Below are positions 15,480-23,646 of a DNA stretch of 44,198 nt, one piece after another (the first letter of the stretch is position 1; the number at the start of each line of letters is the position of its first letter). The notes beneath the pieces were generated by a model. It was given only the letters and a program-made list of their open reading frames with translations. It was not told where the DNA came from and did not search any database. The translations under genes and the position numbers were made by a program. This DNA is from Noviherbaspirillum malthae (GTDB taxonomy: Bacteria; Pseudomonadota; Gammaproteobacteria; Burkholderiales; Burkholderiaceae_D): positions 1 to 44,198 of the forward strand of contig NZ_JACYXF010000055.1 in assembly GCF_015352985.1 (NCBI RefSeq), given 5' to 3'.

Positions 15480-16631
15480 ATGATCCGCGACCAGGAAACA
15501 ATGAACACGCTGCAGGCCACCGTGAGCCGCTTCGTACGCGAGCGGCTGGTGCCGGCCGAGGAGACCGTCGCCGAAACGGACGAGATTCCGGAAGACATCG
15601 TGCGCGACATGAAGGAGATCGGCCTGTTCGGTCTGACGATTCCCGAAAACTATGGCGGCCTCGGGCTGACCATGGAAGAGGAAAGCCTGATCATGTTCGA
15701 GATGGGCCAGACCTCGCCGGCCTTCCGCTCGCTGTTCGGCACCACGGTCGGCATCGGCTCGCAGGGCATCCTGATGGACGGCACGTCCGAACAGAAGGAA
15801 AAATATCTGCCGCGCCTGGCGACCGGCGAGATCATCGCATCGTTCGCACTGACCGAGCCGGAGGCGGGATCGGATGCGGCATCCCTGCGCACCACCGCCA
15901 TCCGCGACGGCGACGACTATATCGTCAACGGCACCAAGCGCTACATCACCAACGCGCCGCATGCCGGCATCTTCACCCTGATGGCGCGCACCAATCCGCA
16001 GGACAAGGGCGCAGGCGGCGTTTCGGCCTTCATCGTCGAAGCCGATACGCCGGGCATCACCATCGGCAAGTACGACAAGAAGATGGGGCACCGCGGTGCG
16101 CACACCGCCGACGTGATCTTCGAGAACTGCCGGGTGCCGGCAAGGAATATCATCGGCGGCGTGGAAGGCAAGGGATTCAAGACGGCAATGAAGGTGCTGG
16201 AAAAGGGACGCATTCACATTGCCGCGATCGCCGTCGGCGTGGCAGAGCGCATGCTCGATGATGCGCTGAAATATGCGGTCGAACGCAAGCAGTTCGGCCA
16301 GCGCATTGCGGATTTCCAGCTGGTCCAGGCGATGCTGGCAGACAGCAAGGCGGAAGTGTACGCAGCCAGGTGCATGGTGATCGATGCCGCCCAGCGGCGC
16401 GACCGCGGCGAGAACGTCAGCACCGAGGCATCGTGTTGCAAGATGTTCGCGACGGAGATGTGCGGCCGGGTTGCTGACCGTGCGGTGCAGATTTTCGGCG
16501 GCGCCGGCTATATGTCGGAGTACGGCATCGAGCGCTTCTACCGCGATGTGCGCCTGTTCCGCATCTATGAAGGATCGACCCAGATCCAGCAGATCGTCAT
16601 CGCCCGCAACATGATCAAGGAATGCGGCTGA
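15480..16631 (+). CDS. Acyl-CoA dehydrogenase, short/medium-chain-type active site
   Basis: A 383-residue FAD-dependent dehydrogenase. It has SFALTEPEAGSDAASLRTT and VNGTKRYITNAPHA in the beta domain, and the classic catalytic glutamate in RIYEGSTQIQQIVIA (Glu364), as in short- and medium-chain enzymes. This differs from the other two dehydrogenases of the window, whose base lies at the LCAD position, so the operon carries two active-site types. GRIHIAAIAVGVAERMLDDA and QIFGGAGYMSEYGIERFYRD are further signatures. GGGAAGG precedes ATG 15480. The stop overlaps or touches the start of the thioesterase gene. Electrons should go to EtfAB. Confidence 0.93.
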   Translation: MIRDQETMNTLQATVSRFVRERLVPAEETVAETDEIPEDIVRDMKEIGLFGLTIPENYGGLGLTMEEESLIMFEMGQTSPAFRSLFGTTVGIGSQGILMDGTSEQKEKYLPRLATGEIIASFALTEPEAGSDAASLRTTAIRDGDDYIVNGTKRYITNAPHAGIFTLMARTNPQDKGAGGVSAFIVEADTPGITIGKYDKKMGHRGAHTADVIFENCRVPARNIIGGVEGKGFKTAMKVLEKGRIHIAAIAVGVAERMLDDALKYAVERKQFGQRIADFQLVQAMLADSKAEVYAARCMVIDAAQRRDRGENVSTEASCCKMFATEMCGRVADRAVQIFGGAGYMSEYGIERFYRDVRLFRIYEGSTQIQQIVIARNMIKECG

Positions 16632-17071
16632 TGGCGGTGCCGCACATGCTTGCCGACGTCGTGATGCCGGCTGGTGCAGACGAGCCGGATTTTCCGCTGG
16701 ATAATCCGGCGCTGGAGCATATGGGCATGCGCATCACGGCATGGTCGGAAGGCAGGGTGGAGATGGCGTTGCCGGTGCTGCCGCATATGCTCAATCGCAG
16801 CGGAGTGGTGCATGGCGGGACGATCTGTGCGCTTCTCGATGCGGCTACCGGTTATGCCGGGTTGTATTCGGCGGAAGAGGGCGTCAAGCTGCATGCGGTG
16901 ACGCTGTCGCTGACGACGAATTTTCTCGCCAATGGGGTGGGCGGGATGCTGACTGCGGTTGGAGTGGTGGAGCGGCGTGGGAAGTCGATATTCTTTTCGC
17001 GGGCGGAGGTTTGGCTTGATGGGGAGTTGCTGGTGGCGACTGGGGTGGCGACGATGAAGTTTCTTAAATAA
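16631..17071 (+). CDS. PaaI-type acyl-CoA thioesterase (hot-dog fold)
   Basis: A single-domain hot-dog thioesterase of about 146 residues. The motif RSGVVHGGTICALLDAATGY carries the HGG and downstream Asp expected of PaaI enzymes, and TNFLANGVGGMLTAVG with VERRGKSIFFSRAEVW completes the sheet. It would release CoA from stalled acyl-CoA intermediates. The ATG at 16631 shares its A with the upstream TGA (TGATG), typical of coupling; an in-frame ATG at 16622 would add three residues. The 3-prime half uses more GGG and GTT codons than neighbouring genes. It is the last gene of the plus-strand block, followed by an inverted-repeat island. Confidence 0.85.
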   Translation: MAVPHMLADVVMPAGADEPDFPLDNPALEHMGMRITAWSEGRVEMALPVLPHMLNRSGVVHGGTICALLDAATGYAGLYSAEEGVKLHAVTLSLTTNFLANGVGGMLTAVGVVERRGKSIFFSRAEVWLDGELLVATGVATMKFLK

Positions 17072-17399
17072 GGTCGCCATGCAAAAATTAAGATAGCGTT
17101 TTTTGTTAGCTCAGTTTCATTGAGTCGGGAACGGGGAAGACTCAAAAAGATAAAGAACGTTCCTCCCCTTTCAAGGGGGACGTAGCAGGGGTTTCGCAAG
17201 GCATGCCTTGCGCCTGCGTAGTCGGAGCCGCTTGCAAGCGGCGAGGTGGAGGTTAGGAGGGGGATGGGGTTCAGTGACGTGCGCTAACCCCATCCCCACC
17301 CCAACCCTCCCCTTGAAGGGGAGGGAGTCTTCGAGCAGTGAGAACCTAACTACCTTAGCAAACTCGCTTATTTAGACCAGAGCTTGTTTAAAAGACCCG
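17072..17399. other. Non-coding region between convergent genes, filled with inverted repeats
   Basis: These 328 bases between the thioesterase (plus) and LysR (minus) hold no supported gene. Bases 17072-17160 and 17326-17399 are AT-richer than the surroundings; between them lies the dense palindrome cluster listed separately. Transcription from both sides should end here. Confidence 0.65.
17161..17325. repeat. Cluster of palindromes, REP/BIME-like island
   Basis: The segment contains GCAAGGCATGCCTTGC (17196-17211, perfect palindrome), GCCGCTTGCAAGCGGC (17227-17242, perfect palindrome), GGGGATGGGGTT at 17260-17271 paired with AACCCCATCCCC at 17286-17297, and CCCTCCCCTT at 17305-17314 paired with AAGGGGAGGG at 17316-17325. 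CCTCCCCTTTCAAGGGGG near its left end (from about 17162) is a variant of the last hairpin, so similar hairpins frame the island at both ends. It resembles interspersed repeats seen in beta- and gammaproteobacterial gene ends and may terminate the converging transcripts. Confidence 0.7.
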
Positions 17400-18320
17400 C
17401 TATTCGGCGTTCCCACCCCGCGTAGCATCCCCATCCGCCACCAGCAGCTCAACCAGCTCCCGCGCAAACCCCGGCAGCGCATCAAGATCCCTCACGCAGA
17501 TAATCAGATTCCGCGTAGCCCATTCATCATTCAAACGCAGTATCTTCAGATCAAGACTCTTCGCATGCCGGCGCGCCGCCGACTCGGGGAGGATGCCGAT
17601 GCCGACATTGGCTTCAATCATCCGGCATACCGAATCGAAATTGCTGACCTGGATGCGCGTCTTGAGCGACTTGCTCAGCGGGCCGGCGGCCTGGTGCACG
17701 AAAGAATGGATGACGCTGCCTTCGTAAAGGCCGATGTATTCGTATTCGAGCGTGTCTGAAAAATTGATGTCGTCGCGGGCGGCCAGCGGATGGCCGGTCG
17801 CAGTCGCAACCACCAGCCTGTCGTTGCGATAGGGAATGACCTGCAGTCCCTCGGTACGCACGCTGCCGGCGGCTACCCCGATATCCGCGATGCCTTCATT
17901 GATGGCACGCACCACATCATTGCTCAGGTGCTCGCGGAGATCGATGTTCACGTCCGGGTGGCTGACGAGAAAGCTGCGCAGCACGGCCGGCAGGAATTCC
18001 GCCGTCGCCGTGGTGTTGGCAAAGATGCGCACATGCCCCTTGATGCCCTGCGCGTATTCCTGCATGTCGCCGCGCAGGTTTTCCAGCTGGGCCAGCACCA
18101 GACGCGCATGCTGCAGCAGCGCCTGGCCGGGCGGACGCAGGGTGATGCCTTGCGCGTCGCGGTTGATCAGCTTGGTGCCGATCGAGTCTTCCAGGTTCTT
18201 GATGCGGATGCTTGCGGCTGGCAGCGACATGTGGGCCCGCACCGCGGCGCGGGTCAGGCTGTTCTCTTCGGCGATGTAGACGAACAGGCGCAGGTCGATG
18301 AGGTCGAAATGAATTGCCAT
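17400..18320 (-). CDS. LysR-family transcriptional regulator
   Basis: A 306-residue LysR protein. The N-terminal winged HTH is RLFVYIAEENSLTRAAVRAH then MSLPAASIRIKNLEDSIGTK, and the effector domain has the usual VRIFANTTATAEFLPAVLRS and NEGIADIGVAAGS segments; IEANVGIGILPESAARR fits the C-terminal subdomain. It lies 82 bp downstream of the CoA-transferase gene on the same strand, so may be co-transcribed with it, and the natural target is the divergent region 19585-19856. The co-inducer is unknown; acids or CoA esters are common for such LysR proteins. Confidence 0.9.
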   Translation of the reverse strand: MAIHFDLIDLRLFVYIAEENSLTRAAVRAHMSLPAASIRIKNLEDSIGTKLINRDAQGITLRPPGQALLQHARLVLAQLENLRGDMQEYAQGIKGHVRIFANTTATAEFLPAVLRSFLVSHPDVNIDLREHLSNDVVRAINEGIADIGVAAGSVRTEGLQVIPYRNDRLVVATATGHPLAARDDINFSDTLEYEYIGLYEGSVIHSFVHQAAGPLSKSLKTRIQVSNFDSVCRMIEANVGIGILPESAARRHAKSLDLKILRLNDEWATRNLIICVRDLDALPGFARELVELLVADGDATRGGNAE

Positions 18321-18402
18321 GGCATGGAATCGTTAGGGCGGGCCCGGTCATTGTATCGGAAATGCAATCCGCGTCCGCGCAAGGGAAACGGCTGCAGTAC
18401 GT

Positions 18403-19584
18403 TCAGGCCGCCGCGCCGGATTCGATCAGCGCATCGATCTCGTCATCGCGCATGCCGAGCTCGCGCAGCAGTTCGCGGCTGTGCTGGCCAAGGTGTGGCG
18501 CCTGCAGGCAGTCAGGATTGGGCGTCGTGCCGAAGAGCGCGGCAGCGCGCGGCAGCTGCACTTCGCCGAGGTCCTGCATCCTGTAGCGCGAGACGGTCGC
18601 ATTGTGCCGCACCTGCGGATCTGCGCACAGGCCGCTGCGGACGTTGACGCGTCCGACCGGTGCGCCTTCGCGTACAAGCAGATTGACGAATTCGTTCACG
18701 TCCTTTTCCAGCGCAATCGGTTCGAGGATCTCGCGAAGCTCGCGGTAGTGGCGGCGGCGCGCTTCCATCGTGGCAAAGCGCGGATCGCCAACGAGGTCCG
18801 GACGGTCGAAGCCCTGGCAGAGGGCGGCGAATTCGTCGTTTTGCGGCGTCATGGCGGTGAACCAGCCGTCACGGCATTTCCATGCTTTCTGGTTGGCGCC
18901 GAATTCCGGAACGGGCGCGGGCGGCTCGTCGAGAAAGCCGTGGTTGTACATGGCTTCCGGCCAGAGGAAGGCAATGCTCGCATCCAGCATGGAGAGTTCG
19001 ATCTTCTGTCCCTGGCCATGCCTGTGGCGGGCAAGCAGTGCCGCGCAGATTGCTTGCGAGGCGGTGAGGGCGGTCAGCTTGTCGCACAGCAGGGTCGGAA
19101 GCAGGCCCGGATCGCCGCTTGCCGGATCGCCGTGGGCGTCGGCAAAACCCGATGCCGCCTGGATCACATAGTCGTACACCCGCGCATGCGCATAGGGTCC
19201 GTCCTGTCCGAAGCCGGAAATGGAAAGGTAGACCAGGCCGGGGTTCATTTCCTTCAGCTGCTCGTAGTCCAGCCCGAGGCGGGCCATGGTTCCCGGCCGG
19301 AAATTCTCGACCAGGACATCGGTCTGCATGACCATTTTTTTCAGGATGTTGCGGGCGCGATCTGTTTTCAAGTCCAGCACCATCGAACGCTTGCCGCGAT
19401 TGATCGCCATGAACAAGGCAGAGATATCGCCCTTGGCGGGGCCGACGCGGCGGCTCATGTCGCCGCCGGGCGGCTCGATCTTGATCACGTCGGCGCCCTG
19501 GTCGGCAAGCATGCCGGCGGCCATCGGCCCTGACACGACCGCGGACAAATCGATGACTCGCACACCTTCCAGCGGTCCACTCAT
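18403..19584 (-). CDS. Class III CoA transferase (CaiB/BaiF family)
   Basis: A 393-residue class III CoA transferase. Family start MSGPLEGVRVIDLSAVVSGP; ADQGADVIKIEPPGGD; and ARVYDYVIQAASGFADAHGD, the motif of true transferases rather than the GHD motif of the racemase-like protein at 3090. Asp168 in LLCDKLTALTASQA lies where the catalytic aspartate of formyl-CoA transferase falls. It would move CoA from a donor ester to a carboxylate, an ATP-saving alternative to a ligase. ATG 19584 is chosen because GAGGAGA precedes it; eight further codons are open upstream. It is divergent from the flavoprotein operon starting at 19857. Confidence 0.88.
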   Translation of the reverse strand: MSGPLEGVRVIDLSAVVSGPMAAGMLADQGADVIKIEPPGGDMSRRVGPAKGDISALFMAINRGKRSMVLDLKTDRARNILKKMVMQTDVLVENFRPGTMARLGLDYEQLKEMNPGLVYLSISGFGQDGPYAHARVYDYVIQAASGFADAHGDPASGDPGLLPTLLCDKLTALTASQAICAALLARHRHGQGQKIELSMLDASIAFLWPEAMYNHGFLDEPPAPVPEFGANQKAWKCRDGWFTAMTPQNDEFAALCQGFDRPDLVGDPRFATMEARRRHYRELREILEPIALEKDVNEFVNLLVREGAPVGRVNVRSGLCADPQVRHNATVSRYRMQDLGEVQLPRAAALFGTTPNPDCLQAPHLGQHSRELLRELGMRDDEIDALIESGAAA

Positions 19585-19646
19585 GTTGCGTCTCCTCGTC
19601 GTTTGCATTTGATCTTAGAGAACTTCTCCGCGCTTGGAAAGACGCC

Positions 19647-19701
19647 TGGCAAAAAGATTGATGCAAATCCGGCGCCGTCTGCAGTTTGAGAATTTTTGCC
19701 A
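19647..19701. promoter_or_regulatory. Separated inverted repeat TGGCAAAAA / TTTTTGCCA, candidate LysR site
   Basis: TGGCAAAAA (19647-19655) and TTTTTGCCA (19693-19701) are perfect 9-bp reverse complements 37 bp apart in the 272-bp divergent region between the CoA transferase (starts 19584) and the flavoprotein gene (starts 19857). A total span of 55 bp fits the DNA covered by a LysR tetramer; the LysR gene at 17400 belongs to the same cluster. Regulation of both divergent units is inferred. Confidence 0.35.
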
Positions 19702-19856
19702 ATCAAATTGAAAAACGCCGCCATTGAACCGGGGTGCCATCAGCCTTTAACCTGCGTTACATCAGCACGGCAATCAGCATGTTAATCAGCACCATAAGCG
19801 GACCCGGCAAACGCGTCAGCCGGAATTCAGAGAATAGTGTGTATGTGAGGAGACCC

Positions 19857-20825
19857 ATGCCATTACCCAAGGCACTCGACGGAAAGCTCGGCCTCCCGGT
19901 CATCGCTTCGCCGCTTTTCATCATTTCCAATCCCGACCTCGTCATCGCGCAGTGCTGTGCCGGCATCGTCGGGTCCTTTCCGGCGCTGAATGCACGTCCG
20001 CAGGAAGACCTCGGCAAATGGATCGTCCGCATCAAGCAGGGCATTGCCGACTTCGAGGCGGCTCATCCGGGAAAGAAGGCGGCACCCTTTGCGGTCAACC
20101 AGATTGTGCATCAGTCCAACAGCCGGGTCGACGCCGACATGGAAGTCTGCATCGAGCACAAGGTGCCGATCATCATCACCTCGCTGCGCTCGCCCGCGTC
20201 CTTGGTGGACAAGGTACACGGTTACGGCGGCATCGTGCTGCACGACGTCACCAATGTCAGGCATGCGAGGAAGGCCATCGAGGCCGGCGTGGACGGCCTG
20301 ATCCTGGTGTGTGCCGGCGCCGGCGGACATGCGGGCGTTCTCAGCCCGTTTGCGCTGGTCAACGAGATACGTTCGTTCTACGGCGGCACGCTGGCGCTGT
20401 CCGGTTCCATCACCAACGGCAGCGGCATCTTCGCTGCACAGGCCATGGGCTGCGACCTGGCTTATATCGGTACGCGCTTCATCGCCACCCGGGAAGCCAA
20501 TGCCAGCGACGAGTACAAGAGCATGGTGGTCGAGTCGAGCGCCGCCGATATCGTCTATACGCCTTACTTTACCGGCGTGCCAGGCAATTACCTGAAGCCC
20601 AGCATTGCGCGGAACGGCCTCGATCCCGACAACCTGCCGTCCGCCGATCCCTCGAAAATGAATTTCGACAATCGCCACAACAAGCCCAAGAGCTGGAAGG
20701 AAATCTGGGGTGCCGGCCAGGGCGTCGGGAACATCGGCGCTGTCGAGCCTGCGGCAACGGTCATCGGACGCATGAAGGAAGAATACGAAGAGGCAAGGCA
20801 GCGGATGAGTGCGTTGGCGGCATAA
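19857..20825 (+). CDS. Nitronate monooxygenase-like FMN protein (2-nitropropane dioxygenase family)
   Basis: A TIM-barrel flavoprotein of 322 residues. The phosphate/FMN-binding LILVCAGAGGHAGVLSP with the catalytic-type His158 and the ALSGSITNGSGIFAAQAMGC then DLAYIGTRFIAT segments are typical of the family. Known members oxidise alkyl nitronates; many homologues located in acyl-CoA clusters have no proven substrate and may act as FabK-like or other flavin reductases, so I do not assign a reaction. ATG 19857 follows GTGAGGAGACCC; the frame is open 41 codons further upstream but without family sequence. It starts a plus-strand operon of six genes. Confidence 0.87.
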   Translation: MPLPKALDGKLGLPVIASPLFIISNPDLVIAQCCAGIVGSFPALNARPQEDLGKWIVRIKQGIADFEAAHPGKKAAPFAVNQIVHQSNSRVDADMEVCIEHKVPIIITSLRSPASLVDKVHGYGGIVLHDVTNVRHARKAIEAGVDGLILVCAGAGGHAGVLSPFALVNEIRSFYGGTLALSGSITNGSGIFAAQAMGCDLAYIGTRFIATREANASDEYKSMVVESSAADIVYTPYFTGVPGNYLKPSIARNGLDPDNLPSADPSKMNFDNRHNKPKSWKEIWGAGQGVGNIGAVEPAATVIGRMKEEYEEARQRMSALAA

Positions 20826-20899
20826 GCAGACATAACAGGACCGGAGAGTCCTTGCCGTACCACACGAGTGGCAAATAACGACAAGCCAAGGAGACGACA

Positions 20900-21901
20900 A
20901 TGAAAACGGCATCACAATGGTTGGCCAGCATTGCAGCGGCATCACTCTTGATATCGGCGGCTGGTTCTGCACATGCACAGGCCGAAGCGGCATCCGCGGC
21001 GAATTTTCCTTCCAAGCCGATGAGGATCGTGGTGCCTTACCCGGCCGGCGGCGCGACCGACATGCTGGCGAGGATGATAGGCCAGAAATTCACCGACACC
21101 TGGAAACAGCCCGTCATCGTCGAGAACAAGCCCGGCGCGAACGGCTGGATAGGCAACGGCATGGTCGCCAAGTCGGCGCCCGACGGCCACACGCTGCTGC
21201 TGACGATCTCCACTATCGTCTATGCACCTTATCTGTACGAAAAGATTCCCTACGATGTAAACCAGGACCTGGTGCCGGTATCGATGCTCACGCGCACACC
21301 CAATCTGCTGGTGGTGCCGGCATCGACCCCCGCCAATACGCTGGAAGAGTTCGTCGAACTGGTGCGCAAGAATCCGAAGAAATTCAGTTACGGTTCCTAT
21401 GGCCAGGGTTCGACAGCCCACGTCGGCGGCGAAACGCTCAACCGCCAGGCCGGGCTCGACATGGTACATGTCGCCTATAAGGGTGCAGCGCCGCTGGTCA
21501 ACGATCTGCTAGGCGGACAGATCCCCGCCGGCTTCGTCGATGCCAGCACCATACGGCCGCATGCAAGAAGCGGCAAGGTCCGCATCCTCGCGTCCAGCGG
21601 CACGCAGCGCGTCAGTTATCTGCCCGAGGTGCCGACCTTCGCCGAGAAGGGTTACAAGGGCATGGAGCTGGTAGGCTACTTCCTAATGATGGCGCCGGCC
21701 GGCACGCCCAGGGACATCGTGAAGAAGGTCTCCGATGCCGGTGCTGCCGTGCTGCGCATACCCGAGAACAGGGCACGCATCGAGGAACTCGGCATGACGG
21801 CGGTGGGCAGTTCGCCGGAGGAGCTGGGCGCATCGATGAAAGCGGATGCGGAGACATTTTCCCGTGCGGTGAAGCAGGCCAACATCAGGATCGAAAACTG
21901 A
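20900..21901 (+). CDS. Bug/TctC-family periplasmic solute-binding protein
   Basis: This 333-residue exported protein has a signal peptide ending about AHA-QA (residues 1-26), then FPSKPMRIVVPYPAGGATDM, the ligand loop, ENKPGANGWIGNGMVAKSAP, and HVAYKGAAPLVNDLLGGQI. It is close in pattern to the Bug protein at 12008. AAGGAGACGACA precedes the ATG. It lies between the flavoprotein and an acyl-CoA dehydrogenase and is presumably the uptake or sensing protein for this second cluster. No membrane transporter partner is encoded nearby. Confidence 0.92.
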   Translation: MKTASQWLASIAAASLLISAAGSAHAQAEAASAANFPSKPMRIVVPYPAGGATDMLARMIGQKFTDTWKQPVIVENKPGANGWIGNGMVAKSAPDGHTLLLTISTIVYAPYLYEKIPYDVNQDLVPVSMLTRTPNLLVVPASTPANTLEEFVELVRKNPKKFSYGSYGQGSTAHVGGETLNRQAGLDMVHVAYKGAAPLVNDLLGGQIPAGFVDASTIRPHARSGKVRILASSGTQRVSYLPEVPTFAEKGYKGMELVGYFLMMAPAGTPRDIVKKVSDAGAAVLRIPENRARIEELGMTAVGSSPEELGASMKADAETFSRAVKQANIRIEN

Positions 21902-21921
21902 AGCGAAGGACGAGCCGGACA

Positions 21922-23061
21922 ATGGACAACATGCTGCGAGCTCCCTTCCGTGAAGATCATGAAGCGTTCCGGGAGCAGGTCAGACGCTTCGTCGAGCGCG
22001 AGATCAAGCCGTTTCATGCGGATTGGGAAGAGCAGGGCATCGTGCCGACGTCGCTGTGGCGCAAGGCCGGAGCGGAAGGCCTGCTCAACTGCATGCTGCC
22101 GGAACCGTACGGTCAGGGCGGCGACTTCGGGCACTCCGCAATCGTCATCGAAGAGCTGGCACGCGTCAATGCCAGTGCGCTCGGTTTCAGCGTGCATTCC
22201 GAAATCGTCTCTCCCTACCTGCACGCCTACGGGACCGAGGAGCAGAAGCAGCGCTGGCTGCCGAAAATGGCGCGCGGGGACATGATCGGCGCCATCGCCA
22301 TGACCGAGCCTGGCGCCGGCAGCGACGTCAAGGCGGTGCGGACCACTGCGCGGCGCGAAGGCGATCATTTCATCCTGAACGGGCAAAAGACCTTCATTTC
22401 CAACGGCCACAACGCCGGTCTTGTCATCGTCGTCGCCAAGACCGATCTCGAGCGCGGAGCAAAAGGGATTTCGCTGATCTGCGTCGAAGCTGAAACACCC
22501 GGCTTCAGCCGCGGCAAGCGGCTGAAGAAGATCGGCCTGCGCGGGCAGGATACCGCGGAACTCTTTTTCGAGAATGCGCGCGTGCCGGTTGCAAACCTGA
22601 TTGGCGATGAAAACCGCGGCTTCGGCTATCTGATGCATGAACTTGCCCAGGAACGCCTGATCATCGGCATCCGTGCGGCGGCATCCATCGAAGCCTTCCT
22701 GGAACGCACCATCGAATATACGCGGGGCAGAAAGGCTTTCGGACAGTCCGTGTTCGACTACCAGAACACGCGCTTCAAGCTGGCCGAGGCCAAGGCGCAG
22801 TTGACGATGCTGCGCACTTTTGTCGATGACTGCCTTGCGCGCCACCTGCGTGGCGAGCTGACGCCGGAGCGCGCGGCAATGGCCAAGCTCAACGGCTCGG
22901 AGATGCAGAACCGGCTGCTCGACGATTTCCTGCAATTGCATGGCGGCTACGGCTTCATGTCGGAATACGAGATCGGCGGTGCGTGGATCGATGCACGCGT
23001 CGGCAGGATCTACGGCGGCAGCAATGAAATCATGAAGGAAATCGTCGCGCGCGGATTGTGA
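21922..23061 (+). CDS. Acyl-CoA dehydrogenase, long-chain/LCAD-like active site
   Basis: A 379-residue FAD dehydrogenase. AIAMTEPGAGSDVKAVRTT and ILNGQKTFISNGHNAGL mark the FAD and substrate regions. The medium-chain glutamate position is Gly/Ser (IYGGSNEIMKEIVA), while HELAQERLIIGIRAA places Glu244 at the LCAD/isovaleryl-type base position. It resembles the enzyme at 8921 closely enough to suggest duplication between clusters. It begins 20 bp after the Bug stop. Product and electron acceptor as for the other two: 2-enoyl-CoA and EtfAB. Confidence 0.93.
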   Translation: MDNMLRAPFREDHEAFREQVRRFVEREIKPFHADWEEQGIVPTSLWRKAGAEGLLNCMLPEPYGQGGDFGHSAIVIEELARVNASALGFSVHSEIVSPYLHAYGTEEQKQRWLPKMARGDMIGAIAMTEPGAGSDVKAVRTTARREGDHFILNGQKTFISNGHNAGLVIVVAKTDLERGAKGISLICVEAETPGFSRGKRLKKIGLRGQDTAELFFENARVPVANLIGDENRGFGYLMHELAQERLIIGIRAAASIEAFLERTIEYTRGRKAFGQSVFDYQNTRFKLAEAKAQLTMLRTFVDDCLARHLRGELTPERAAMAKLNGSEMQNRLLDDFLQLHGGYGFMSEYEIGGAWIDARVGRIYGGSNEIMKEIVARGL

Positions 23062-23127
23062 GACGGCAAGACGCGTGGCGAATGCTTAACCAGCCGCAGA
23101 TTCGGCTGCCGATCAACGAAGAGACGA

Positions 23128-23589
23128 ATGAAGATGAACAGCATAGTCGACAAAGCCACATTGGAAGTGCTCCATGATCCGGTCAATCGGAATCCTTTCC
23201 TGAAATTCCTGGGGCCGGAACTGGTGGAATCGGCCGGCGGACATGCCTACTTCATCCAGAATGACTACCCGCACATCAAGAACGTGTACGGCGTCGCCCA
23301 CGGCGGCGTGATCATGGCCCTGTTCGATGCTGCGCTGGCAAGCGCGGCGCTGTCGCGGGTCGAATTCACGATGGGCATCGTGACGCTGGACATGTCCATC
23401 AATTTCATCGGGCCGGGGGCAGGGAGGCTGCATGTGCGCGGCCATGCGACCGGCGGCGGCTCCTCGGTCTGCTTCTGCGAAGGCGAAATACTGGATGATG
23501 CCGGCAATCTGGTGGCAAAGGCCATTGGCAGCTTCAAATACCGGCGCAAGAAGCCGGGCGGCAGGCAGGCATCCGAAGCAGCGGATTGA
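23128..23589 (+). CDS. PaaI-type acyl-CoA thioesterase
   Basis: A hot-dog thioesterase of 153 residues with KNVYGVAHGGVIMALFDAAL (HGG then Asp), the active-site helix of PaaI enzymes, and DMSINFIGPGAGRLHVRGHA in the sheet. It would hydrolyse acyl-CoA or aryl-CoA dead-end esters. ATG 23128 has GAAGAGACG upstream; a second ATG two codons later is possible. A small hairpin (23091-23096 with 23103-23108) lies in the gap after the dehydrogenase. It parallels the thioesterase at 16631, so each of the two plus-strand clusters carries its own. Confidence 0.87.
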   Translation: MKMNSIVDKATLEVLHDPVNRNPFLKFLGPELVESAGGHAYFIQNDYPHIKNVYGVAHGGVIMALFDAALASAALSRVEFTMGIVTLDMSINFIGPGAGRLHVRGHATGGGSSVCFCEGEILDDAGNLVAKAIGSFKYRRKKPGGRQASEAAD

Positions 23590-23646
23590 GGCATTCTTCC
23601 TTTCTCCGTTCATCCACCACCATCGAGTATCCTGAAAAGGCCTGGC

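Noticed and set aside
17161..17325. CRISPR array
   Set aside because: The repeats are palindromes of different sequence without a constant repeat-spacer period.
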